From Dehalococcoidia bacterium UBA3254 (GTDB lineage: Bacteria > Chloroflexota > Dehalococcoidia > Dehalococcoidales > UBA3254), in NCBI GenBank assembly GCA_002362735.1, contig DEUU01000068.1:1-5447 (forward strand): a stretch of DNA of 5,447 bases, in the 5' to 3' direction. The position numbers and the translations under genes were made by a program. The notes under the pieces were generated by a model. That model searched no databases. It had not been told where the DNA came from and saw only the letters and a program-made list of their open reading frames with translations. This document shows positions 1 through 5,308 of this stretch, piece by piece (position 1 is the first letter of the stretch; the number at the start of each line of letters is the position of its first letter).

Positions 1-369
1 CGACGCAACATCACTAAAAAGATATTGCCCGCTTATGTTCTGGTAGAAATGAAAATGAATGACCAGAGCTGGGATATCGTTCGTAACACGCCCGGCGTTA
101 CTGGTTTTGTGAGCAGTGGAAATAAGCCTGTTCCTTTACAGCCTAAAGAAGTAGAACAGATTTTGAAGCAAATGGCTGCGGAAACTCCGAAGGTTAAAGT
201 CGGCTTCCGTAAAGGACAAAGCGTACGGGTTACTGATGGACCCTTTATCGACTCTGTTGGAGTGGTGGACGATATTATTCCGGATAAAGGAAAAGTAAAA
301 GTCCTCCTTTCTTTGTTCGGGCGCGAAACACCGGTCGAACTGGATTTCCTTCAAGTCGAAAAACTTTAA
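1..369 (+). CDS. nusG: Transcription termination/antitermination protein NusG, 5'-truncated by the window edge
   Basis: NusG binds the clamp helices of RNA polymerase through its N-terminal domain. Its C-terminal KOW domain contacts Rho or ribosomal protein S10, linking transcription to termination or translation. The frame is open from base 1, giving 122 visible residues, and the true start lies outside the window. In visible numbering, residues 9-17 (LPAYVLVEM) are the end of the NGN domain core strand, 27-37 (VRNTPGVTGFV) is a hallmark NusG block, and the KOW domain spans about 69-122, ending in FGRETPVELDFLQVEKL. The usual Pro-Gly-Tyr before the valine-rich strand reads Pro-Ala-Tyr here. 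The position directly upstream of rplK is the classical arrangement. A TTG at base 25 is not a credible start because homology continues upstream of it. Confidence 0.97.
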   Translation, partial: RRNITKKILPAYVLVEMKMNDQSWDIVRNTPGVTGFVSSGNKPVPLQPKEVEQILKQMAAETPKVKVGFRKGQSVRVTDGPFIDSVGVVDDIIPDKGKVKVLLSLFGRETPVELDFLQVEKL

Positions 370-440
370 TTCTTCCCATTGCATACTGATCTATCGATAA
401 GAGAGAATTAGATTAAAATATTGGTTTGGTGATCAATTTA

Positions 441-449
441 GGTAGGTGA
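441..449 (+). promoter_or_regulatory. Ribosome binding site of rplK
   Basis: The purine-rich GGTAGGTGA lies six bases before the GTG at 456. It supports that non-ATG codon as the L11 start, and the protein then begins MAKKVV as expected for the family. Confidence 0.7.
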
Positions 450-455
450 ACGAAA

Positions 456-878
456 GTGGCCAAGAAAGTTGTAACGATTATTAAATTGCAGATTCCTGCA
501 GGTAAAGCAAATCCGGCGCCTCCGGTGGGTCCCGCTCTGGGCCAGCATGGCGTCAATATTATGGCTTTCTGCAAGGATTATAATGCCCGGACAGCCAGTC
601 AGGCTGGCACGATTATCCCGGTTGAAATCACAGTTTATGACGATAGGTCATTTACCTTTGTTACCAAGACGCCTCCCACCTCGGACCTGATTAAGAAAGC
701 TCTGGGTATTGAAAAAGGCGCTCAAACTACGGGTCGACAAAAGGTAGGCGAACTATCCCGGACTAAATTAAGAGAGATAGCTCAGGTTAAAGTAAAAGAT
801 TTGAATGTTAACTCCATTGAAGCAGCGGAAAGAATTGTTGAAGGGGCTGCTCGTAGTATGGGGGTTGAGGTTAAGTAA
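456..878 (+). CDS. rplK: 50S ribosomal protein L11
   Basis: L11 binds the GTPase-associated region of 23S rRNA with L10 and L12, is needed for factor-dependent GTP hydrolysis, and mediates the stringent response through RelA. The 140-residue product has the normal family length. The N-terminal domain holds the proline-rich block at residues 13-29 ([17 protein letters not shown]) followed by QHGVNIM. The C-terminal RNA-binding domain runs from about 72, with the conserved TKTPP at 70-74, VKDLN at 113-117 and ARSMGV at 132-137. The start is GTG, chosen from the ribosome binding site and the conserved N-terminus. The gene follows nusG after 86 bases and is separated from rplA by one base, so L11 and L1 are probably translationally coupled. 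Confidence 0.98.
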   Translation: MAKKVVTIIKLQIPAGKANPAPPVGPALGQHGVNIMAFCKDYNARTASQAGTIIPVEITVYDDRSFTFVTKTPPTSDLIKKALGIEKGAQTTGRQKVGELSRTKLREIAQVKVKDLNVNSIEAAERIVEGAARSMGVEVK

Positions 879-879
879 A

Positions 880-1587
880 ATGACATTACATCATGGTAAA
901 AAATACGAAGAAGCCACCAAGCAGATCGATCCAGTAAAAACCTATGAACCGGCTGAAGCTGTAACCGTGGCCAAGAAATCAGCATATGCAAAGTTCGACG
1001 AAACGGTAGAGTTGCACTTGCGCATGGGAGTCGATATCCGGAATGCTAACCAGCAGGTCCGCGGTGTTGCACTTCTGCCACACGGATTAGGAAAACAAGT
1101 CCGTGTTCTGGTTTTTGCTCAGGGTGAAGCTGAGAGAACTGCCCGCGATTCCGGAGCAGACTATGTTGGCAATGACGAGCTCATCAAGAAAGTGGAAGAA
1201 GGTTGGACTGAATTCGACATCGCCATGGCCACTCCGGATATGATGGGTAAAATCGGTAAACTGGGTAAAGTCCTGGGCCGTAAGGGCCTCATGCCAAACC
1301 CGAAAGCCGGGACCGTAGTTCAGCCCGGTGATCTTACAAGGGTAATCGAAGAAGCCCGCAAAGGGCGCGTTGAATTCAAACTTGATAAAACTAACTTGAT
1401 ACACGTCGTAGTAGGAAAGAAAAGTTTCGAAGATAATAAACTGGTGGATAATCTGACAGCTGTGATCGAAGCAGTGGAAAAGGCCAAACCTTCGGGTGCC
1501 AAAGGACAGTTCATCAAGAGTGCCACTCTGAGCACCACGATGGGGCCTGGTGTCAAATTGGATCTGAAGGCTCTAAACGCCAGCTAA
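880..1587 (+). CDS. rplA: 50S ribosomal protein L1
   Basis: L1 forms the mobile L1 stalk that helps release deacylated tRNA from the E site. In many bacteria it also represses its own operon by binding mRNA. From ATG 880 the product is 235 residues, the usual length. The family signature lies at residues 122-141 (MGKIGKLGKVLGRKGLMPNP), and the conserved C-terminal block at 214-226 reads SATLSTTMGPGVK. The frame is open further upstream to a TTG at 805, but that would add 25 residues overlapping rplK with no L1 homology. ATG 880 has a good ribosome binding site (GAGG at 867-870, nine bases away) inside the end of rplK, so I take it as the start. L11 stops one base before it. Confidence 0.97.
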   Translation: MTLHHGKKYEEATKQIDPVKTYEPAEAVTVAKKSAYAKFDETVELHLRMGVDIRNANQQVRGVALLPHGLGKQVRVLVFAQGEAERTARDSGADYVGNDELIKKVEEGWTEFDIAMATPDMMGKIGKLGKVLGRKGLMPNPKAGTVVQPGDLTRVIEEARKGRVEFKLDKTNLIHVVVGKKSFEDNKLVDNLTAVIEAVEKAKPSGAKGQFIKSATLSTTMGPGVKLDLKALNAS

Positions 1588-1698
1588 CCATGGGAAAAGG
1601 AGAAATTAAAAGTAGGAAGTAACAAGTTTTAAGAAATAAATCCCCTGCTCCCTTTCTAAAAACTTATAACTTAAAACATAATCTTAAAATTAGTTAAA
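1588..1698 (+). other. AT-rich intergenic stretch after rplA
   Basis: This is the first part of a 320-base gap between rplA and rplJ. It has no convincing gene. An inverted repeat pairs GTTTTAAG at 1626-1633 with CTTAAAAC at 1670-1677 over a 36-base loop; in such AT-rich DNA it may be chance. TATAAC (1665-1670), CATAAT (1677-1682) and TAAAAT (1685-1690) resemble −10 boxes, but none has a good −35 box at the right distance. A separate promoter for the rplJL transcript here is therefore possible but not shown. No intrinsic terminator with a U-tract follows rplA, so read-through from upstream is also possible. Confidence 0.5.
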
Positions 1699-1751
1699 TC
1701 CTGAGACCGCAGGTTCCCTTTGGGATTAATACACAAAGTGCCTGCCGAGGA
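1699..1751 (+). promoter_or_regulatory. Ribosomal protein L10 leader (kink-turn binding element)
   Basis: This is the autoregulatory mRNA site to which L10 or the L10(L12) complex binds, mimicking its 23S rRNA target. Two conserved half-sites are visible: TCCTGAGACCGCAGG at 1699-1713 and CCTGCCGAGGA at 1741-1751. They fold as an outer stem TCCT/AGGA (1699-1702 with 1748-1751), an asymmetric internal loop (GAGACC 1703-1708 against CG 1746-1747) and an inner stem GCAGG/CCTGC (1709-1713 with 1741-1745). The internal loop has the form of a kink-turn. The apical part can form TCCC/GGGA (1715-1718 with 1722-1725). Motif and position upstream of rplJ agree with the known bacterial L10 leader family; binding is inferred. 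Confidence 0.9.
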
Positions 1752-1752
1752 A

Positions 1753-1787
1753 AAGGGCTTATGCTTTTATAAATTATAAAAGTCCTT
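1753..1787 (+). promoter_or_regulatory. Candidate antiterminator stem of the L10 leader
   Basis: AAGGGCTT at 1753-1760 can pair with AAGTCCTT at 1780-1787 (eight pairs, one G·U), with an inner TTAT/ATAA stem at 1767-1770 and 1776-1779. The right arm is also the left arm of the terminator hairpin, so the two folds exclude each other. A competing small hairpin, CTTTTAT/ATAAAAG (1764-1770 with 1776-1782), also invades the terminator base. Pairing is read from the sequence; the regulatory role is inferred from known L10 leader attenuation. Confidence 0.55.
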
Positions 1788-1810
1788 GCGCTTCGGCACG
1801 AGGACTTTTT
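1778..1810 (+). terminator. Intrinsic attenuator terminator upstream of rplJ
   Basis: A 14-position stem pairs 1778-1791 with 1796-1809, with one G·U and one C×A mismatch. It is closed by a C(UUCG)G tetraloop at 1792-1795 and runs into five T residues at 1806-1810. It lies 26 bases after the L10-binding element and 97 bases before the L10 start, the place expected for an L10-controlled transcription attenuator. It could also simply terminate part of the upstream rplKA transcript. Confidence 0.9.
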
Positions 1811-1835
1811 CATTATCTGATATTAAATTGAATAT

Positions 1836-1877
1836 TCGACAAAGTGGTGGTCGACAAGAAACAGAACTTGCCACTTT
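1836..1877 (+). other. Alternative hairpins between attenuator and rplJ
   Basis: TCGAC (1836-1840) can pair with GTCGA (1850-1854), while AAAGTGG (1841-1847) can pair with CCACTTT (1871-1877). The second stem's left arm lies in the loop of the first, so they are alternatives or a pseudoknot-like pair. They sit 17 or more bases before the rplJ ribosome binding site (AAGGAG, 1894-1899) and leave it free. A role in translation or mRNA stability is speculative. Confidence 0.35.
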
Positions 1878-1907
1878 ATGACTTTAAGTTAATAAGGAGT
1901 AATTGAC

Positions 1908-2435
1908 ATGCCGACGGAAAAAAAGAAACAGATTATGGACAGCCTCGAGCAGACCTTTGCCAAAAGCAACTCAGGTATTATGACAGACTATCGGGGGCTA
2001 AAGACCTCGGATGTGGTTGCTTTACGCCGTAAACTCAGAGAAAACGGAGTTGAATTCCATGTCGTTAAAAATACCCTGGCTAAAATCGCTGCTGAGAAAG
2101 CGGGGAAAGACCAATTAGCCAGTCTTTTTAATGGTCCCATGGCAATCGCCTTCGTGAAAGAAGATATTTCTAAAGGAGCAAAGACTCTCACCGAGCACAT
2201 CACTCTCACCAAACTGGCCCTCACCATCAAAGGCGGATTCCTGGGGAACAAGATGCTGACGCCTAAAGAAATATCCACTCTCGCCACACTGCCTCCCAGA
2301 GAGATTTTGCTTGGAAAGGTGATGGGAGGACTTCAAGGTCCACTGTATGCCCTGGTATATCAGATGAATGCGCCTTTACAGGGTCTAATGACTGTACTAC
2401 AAGGTAGAATAAAGCAATTAGAAGGAGTTAAATAA
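1908..2435 (+). CDS. rplJ: 50S ribosomal protein L10
   Basis: L10 anchors L7/L12 dimers on the large subunit, forming the stalk that recruits translation GTPases, and represses its own synthesis by binding the leader just upstream. The product is 175 residues, normal for the family. The N-terminal rRNA-binding domain shows TDYRGL at 26-31 and [10 protein letters not shown] at 52-61. A conserved LPPRE...[11 protein letters not shown] segment at 128-146 leads into the C-terminal helix (about 147-172) that carries L7/L12 dimers. The ATG is preceded by AAGGAG at 1894-1899, eight bases away. The stop is one base before the rplL start, a common coupled layout. No truncation or unusual residue is visible. 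Confidence 0.98.
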   Translation: MPTEKKKQIMDSLEQTFAKSNSGIMTDYRGLKTSDVVALRRKLRENGVEFHVVKNTLAKIAAEKAGKDQLASLFNGPMAIAFVKEDISKGAKTLTEHITLTKLALTIKGGFLGNKMLTPKEISTLATLPPREILLGKVMGGLQGPLYALVYQMNAPLQGLMTVLQGRIKQLEGVK

Positions 2436-2436
2436 A

Positions 2437-2823
2437 ATGGCCGAAACTAAAGTTGAACAAGCGATGGCAATAATCGAAGGAATGACCGTTCTGGAATTAG
2501 CAGAAATGGTAAAAGCTATGGAGACCAAATTTGGCATCAGCGCTGCTGCTCCTGTCGCAGTCGCAGCTGCCGCTGCTCCTGCCGCTGCCGCTGCCGCTCC
2601 AGTAGAAGAGAAGACTGAATTTACCGTAGTTCTCAAGGAAATCGGCGCCAATAAAATTAACGTTATCAAAGCCGTCAGAGAGCTTACCAACCTTGGCCTG
2701 AAAGAGTCCAAGGAGTTGGTAGAAGGTGCTCCCAAAGCTGTGAAAGAGAACGTGAATAAAGACGAAGCCGCCGCCGCCAAGGCTAAACTCGAAGCCGCCG
2801 GTGCTACTGTCGAAGTTAAATAA
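2437..2823 (+). CDS. rplL: 50S ribosomal protein L7/L12
   Basis: L7/L12 is the multicopy stalk protein that contacts EF-Tu, EF-G, IF2 and release factors and stimulates their GTPase activity. The 128-residue product has the N-terminal dimerisation and L10-binding helices at about 4-34, an alanine/proline/valine hinge at about 36-56, and the globular C-terminal domain at about 57-128. That domain carries the conserved factor-binding stretch [20 protein letters not shown] (about 73-92). The hinge is almost pure alanine with three prolines, encoded in part by three perfect tandem GCCGCT hexamers at 2581-2598. A ribosome binding site AAGGAG (2422-2427) lies within the end of rplJ, nine bases before the ATG. 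Confidence 0.98.
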   Translation: MAETKVEQAMAIIEGMTVLELAEMVKAMETKFGISAAAPVAVAAAAAPAAAAAAPVEEKTEFTVVLKEIGANKINVIKAVRELTNLGLKESKELVEGAPKAVKENVNKDEAAAAKAKLEAAGATVEVK

Positions 2824-2847
2824 TTTCTTTCATTTATGGATCTTCAC

Positions 2848-2871
2848 AGAGGGAGGCGAACGCCTCCCTCT
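2848..2871 (+). terminator. GC-rich hairpin after rplL, probable operon terminator
   Basis: A perfect ten-base-pair stem (2848-2857 with 2862-2871) has the loop GAAC and starts 25 bases after the rplL stop. The stem is strong but is followed by CTCGTTACT, not a T-run, so it may be a weak or Rho-assisted terminator, an RNA-processing site or a 3'-end stabiliser. Confidence 0.65.
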
Positions 2872-2951
2872 CTCGTTACTCATGACTAAAAGACTATAGT
2901 TCCCTTCCTACTGCTTTCCCCTCATACCCCCCGGAATAATCCTTAAAACTA

Positions 2952-2980
2952 TTGAAATTTGATTGAAAAACGCATATATT
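2952..2980 (+). promoter_or_regulatory. Sigma-70 type promoter for the 3014 gene
   Basis: TTGAAA at 2952-2957 and TATATT at 2975-2980 are separated by exactly 17 bases (five of six matches to consensus in each box). Transcription would start near 2987, giving a leader of about 27 bases that contains the ribosome binding site AGGGGGT at 3002-3008. This suggests the downstream gene is transcribed independently of the ribosomal operon. Confidence 0.65.
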
Positions 2981-3013
2981 TATCAAAGATATCTTTATGG
3001 TAGGGGGTAAGGC

Positions 3014-3286
3014 ATGACCTATCACGATTTGATAATCATGGTTATTATCGGTGGGATATTCCTACTCCTTGGCATGGTGGGCATCTTCTGGGGGAGAAAA
3101 GAGGAAGGTGTATATTATGGATCCATATCCGAGCATGTGGATGTCCGGGAATACATGGAACATACGCCCGGACGACCAGAACCTACTGCTCTCAGAACTG
3201 GTGGTAAAATTTGTATCACCCTGGGAATTGTAATACTCCTGGTAACCCTCGGATTTTTCCTTTGGGGAGTAAAACCCACACCCTGA
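3014..3286 (+). CDS. Small membrane protein of unknown function, two transmembrane segments
   Basis: I do not recognise this 90-residue protein. It has two hydrophobic helices, at about 6-26 (IIMVIIGGIFLLLGMVGIFW) and 66-86, joined by a polar loop of about 39 residues. The loop has several arginines and lysines (R28, K29, R45, R54, R61, K65), so by the positive-inside rule it is probably cytoplasmic with both ends outside. It also contains tyrosines (Y34, Y35, Y47) and a proline-rich TPGRPEP at 51-57. No catalytic or metal-binding motif is visible. The start is supported by a ribosome binding site six bases upstream and a good promoter. It stands alone between a hairpin after rplL and its own terminator, so its context does not indicate a function. 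A coding gene is likely, a named function is not. Confidence 0.8.
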   Translation: MTYHDLIIMVIIGGIFLLLGMVGIFWGRKEEGVYYGSISEHVDVREYMEHTPGRPEPTALRTGGKICITLGIVILLVTLGFFLWGVKPTP

Positions 3287-3326
3287 AGCAATAATATAAG
3301 ATCGTAATAGTCAAAGATATTTTATT

Positions 3327-3361
3327 AAGGTGTTACCAATTCTTGAGAATAACACCTTTTT
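3327..3361 (+). terminator. Intrinsic terminator between convergent genes
   Basis: AAGGTGTTA at 3327-3335 pairs with TAACACCTT at 3350-3358, with a possible inner ATTC/GAAT stem, followed by five T residues at 3357-3361. The U-tract is only good on the + strand, so it mainly ends the 3014 transcript. It abuts the stop codon of the opposing gene at 3362 and could partly serve it too. Confidence 0.85.
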
Positions 3362-3634
3362 CTAACTCCTGCGCCCAGTTCTCCCATAAATTATCTTGCC
3401 GATCAAAAGAGCCGCTGCGAAAATAAACGCCAAAACATTCCAAATTATGACAGGTAGTAATCCATCGTTAATTCCATACGCCAGCCATAGAATAGTGCCC
3501 ACTACAAAAGAGATTGAGAACATCAAACTGATATCATGAGCACTCTTAAATTTATAGACCCGGATAACCTGGGGAACAAAACTACCCGTGGTAAGCAAAC
3601 CCGCCACCAGACCCATTATTTCACCAAATGACAA
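3362..3634 (-). CDS. SemiSWEET-type (MtN3/saliva, PQ-loop) small transporter
   Basis: Bacterial SemiSWEETs are three-helix proteins that dimerise to form a sugar uniporter in the cytoplasmic membrane. This 90-residue product fits: hydrophobic helices at about 4-24, 37-54 and 61-82, with the PQ motif at Pro21-Gln22 in the first helix and the family-typical KSAHDIS at 30-36 just after it. Trp50 and Asn66 have the 16-residue spacing of the substrate-contacting Trp and Asn known from characterised SemiSWEETs. The start is TTG at 3634, supported by a strong AGGAGGA ribosome binding site (3641-3647 on this strand) six bases upstream; a downstream ATG at residue 7 would cut into helix 1. It follows yifB after 96 bases with no clear terminator between. 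The actual substrate is unknown; short PQ-loop proteins are sometimes uncharacterised. Confidence 0.85.
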   Translation of the reverse strand: MSFGEIMGLVAGLLTTGSFVPQVIRVYKFKSAHDISLMFSISFVVGTILWLAYGINDGLLPVIIWNVLAFIFAAALLIGKIIYGRTGRRS

Positions 3635-3640
3635 GATTTA

Positions 3641-3647
3641 TCCTCCT
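3641..3647 (-). promoter_or_regulatory. Strong ribosome binding site fixing a TTG start
   Basis: On the − strand this reads AGGAGGA, a near-perfect Shine-Dalgarno sequence six bases before the TTG at 3634. It decides the start of the SemiSWEET gene in favour of TTG over the ATG at 3616. Confidence 0.8.
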
Positions 3648-3730
3648 GACCGGTAATCGTTAAAATTTCAAAATAACTTTAACCCTTTAAAACAAACGCC
3701 CGAAGTTTTCTAAGGACTTTAATTTTTTTG

Positions 3731-5251
3731 CTAACTCTGACTTCTTGGACGGTATTGGACAGCTTCAGCCAGATGAGTTGACCTGATTACCTCTGAACCT
3801 TCCAGATCAGAAATAGTACGGGCGAGTTTAAGAATGCGGTGAAAAGCGCGTGCTGAGAGATAAAGCTGCTTCATGGCCGCTTTGAGAAGACTTTGGGCAG
3901 ATTCCTCGAGCTGACAAAGCTCTCTCACATTCGCGGGAGTCATATCAGAATTACAGGTAACCTTATTCCCTTTAAAACGATTTCGCTGTATCTCTCTTGC
4001 AGCTTCTACTCTACATCTGACACGCTCGGAGGTCTCTCCCATGTGTCTATCTGCCAATTTTTCATATTCGATATGAGGAACTTCAACGAAGATATCAACC
4101 CTGTCTAAAAAAGGTCCGCTGATCCGATGTTGATAACGGGATACAAGGTTGGGAGGACAGGTACACGGATGGTAGGCATCCCCAAAATATCCGCACGGAC
4201 AGGGGTTCATTGCTCCGACCAGCATGAAATTGGCCGGGAACGTGACACTTCCGTTAGCGCGGCTGATGGTGACCACTTTATCTTCCAGGGGTTGCCGCAA
4301 AACTTCCAGAACAGCGTGCCCGAATTCCGGAAGCTCATCTAAAAAGAGCACTCCATAATGGCTTAAGCTAATTTCTCCCGGCTTCGGCCAATGCCCTCCT
4401 CCCACTAATCCGGCATTACTGATGGTGTGATGAGGCGAGCGAAACGGTCGCTGGCGTATTAAAGGTGTATCCGAAGGAAGAAGTCCGCTAACGCTGTAAA
4501 TTTTAGTTACTTCCAGTGCTTCATCCGAATTCAAAGGAGGAAGTATTCCCGGTAAAGACCTTGCCAGCAATGTCTTCCCGCTTCCCGGGGGGCCGCACAT
4601 AACGATGTTGTGACCACCTGCAGCAGCTACTTCCAGTGCCCGTTTAACGTGTTCTTGACCTTTTATTTCGGACAGGTCGGTTACTGTAGAAATAGTGGGA
4701 GCTTCCAGATTGGTTCCTTCAAATTTAATTTCTGGTGCCGGTATATCGCCACGTAAATAGCCAGCCAGAGCAGCAATAGAATCAAAAGGAAGAATATGAG
4801 TACCTTCAATCAGTGAAGCCTCTTTAGCATCGGCCAGGGGCACAACAATCTCAGTAAAACCTTGTTGATGAGCCACCCCTACCATCGGCAAAATACCGCT
4901 GGTATGCCTTAAGGCTCCATCCATGGAAAGCTCTCCTAGAAATACAGTTTTAGAAATATCTGCCTCAATTTGCCCGGTAGCGATCAGGATGCCTACAGCA
5001 ATTGGCAAATCATAAGCAGGGCCTTCTTTCTTTAAGTCCGCGGGGGCTAAATTAGCGGCAATCCTCTTCATTGGAAAGGTAAAACCGGAATTACGGATGG
5101 CGCCCCGAACACGCTCTCTGGATTCTTGAACTGCAGTATCTGGGAGTCCCACAATATGAAAAGCCGGCAGACCAGAGGCAACGTCCACCTCCACCTGAAC
5201 CATGTATCCCTCTAACCCTACCACTGCACAGCTATTAACCTTGCCTAGCAT
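3731..5251 (-). CDS. yifB: YifB/ComM family Mg-chelatase-like AAA+ ATPase
   Basis: YifB/ComM proteins are hexameric AAA+ ATPases. ComM promotes branch migration during natural transformation; elsewhere the role is less clear. Taking ATG 5251, the product is 506 residues, the normal family length. It starts MLGKVNSCAVVGLEG, matching the usual beginning. The N-terminal ChlI/Lon-like domain spans about 1-165. The ATPase core has Walker A GPPGSGKT at 220-227, Walker B VLFLDE at 301-306, and the family hallmark NPCPCG at 349-354 followed by CTC at 363-365. HRISGPFLDR at 375-384 has the probable arginine finger, and LSARAFHRIL at 465-474 is the sensor-2/C-terminal helical domain. The frame is open upstream to TTG 5287, but that adds 12 residues with no homology, lies in a probable promoter and has no ribosome binding site. 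ATG 5260 is a further alternative. Confidence 0.95.
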   Translation of the reverse strand: MLGKVNSCAVVGLEGYMVQVEVDVASGLPAFHIVGLPDTAVQESRERVRGAIRNSGFTFPMKRIAANLAPADLKKEGPAYDLPIAVGILIATGQIEADISKTVFLGELSMDGALRHTSGILPMVGVAHQQGFTEIVVPLADAKEASLIEGTHILPFDSIAALAGYLRGDIPAPEIKFEGTNLEAPTISTVTDLSEIKGQEHVKRALEVAAAGGHNIVMCGPPGSGKTLLARSLPGILPPLNSDEALEVTKIYSVSGLLPSDTPLIRQRPFRSPHHTISNAGLVGGGHWPKPGEISLSHYGVLFLDELPEFGHAVLEVLRQPLEDKVVTISRANGSVTFPANFMLVGAMNPCPCGYFGDAYHPCTCPPNLVSRYQHRISGPFLDRVDIFVEVPHIEYEKLADRHMGETSERVRCRVEAAREIQRNRFKGNKVTCNSDMTPANVRELCQLEESAQSLLKAAMKQLYLSARAFHRILKLARTISDLEGSEVIRSTHLAEAVQYRPRSQS

Positions 5252-5258
5252 AGCTTCC

Positions 5259-5287
5259 ATGTTACATTGGTGGTTAGCAAGTGTCAA
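5259..5287 (-). promoter_or_regulatory. Promoter of yifB, probably giving a leaderless mRNA
   Basis: Reading the − strand, TTGACA (5287-5282) is a perfect −35 box. A 17-base spacer leads to TAACAT (5264-5259), four of six matches to the −10 consensus. Seven bases then precede the ATG at 5251, so predicted transcription would begin at or next to the A of that ATG. No Shine-Dalgarno sequence precedes any of the candidate starts, which fits a leaderless transcript. Confidence 0.6.
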
Positions 5288-5308
5288 TGTGGTTTTTTAA
5301 TGCTTAGT

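Noticed and set aside
370..455. Inverted repeat TAATTCT/AGAATTA (367-373 with 404-410) and a possible L1-binding leader before rplK
   Set aside because: The repeat has a 30-base loop in AT-rich DNA, and I could not build a convincing L1-binding stem with the known asymmetric loop; no promoter pair was found either.
805..879. N-terminal extension of L1 from a TTG at 805
   Set aside because: It overlaps rplK, adds 25 residues without L1 similarity and gives an over-long protein; ATG 880 has a ribosome binding site and the expected length.
1087..1556. Two − strand open frames within rplA
   Set aside because: They lie opposite a highly conserved gene and their translations show no protein family features.
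1988..2336. Two − strand open frames within rplJ
   Set aside because: They are antisense to conserved L10 coding sequence with no supporting signals.
2418..2780. 120-residue alanine-rich open frame on the − strand across rplL
   Set aside because: It is the antisense shadow of the alanine-rich rplL codons and has no ribosome binding site or recognisable domain.
3051..3233. 60-residue + strand frame inside the small membrane protein gene
   Set aside because: It is in an alternative frame, lacks a ribosome binding site and loses the clear two-helix pattern.
3635..3730. Possible terminator or promoter between yifB and the SemiSWEET gene on the − strand
   Set aside because: Only a four-base-pair AAAC/GTTT hairpin and weak box-like sequences are present, so neither can be supported.
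3893..4342. Two + strand open frames opposite yifB
   Set aside because: They are shadows of the conserved ATPase core on the other strand.
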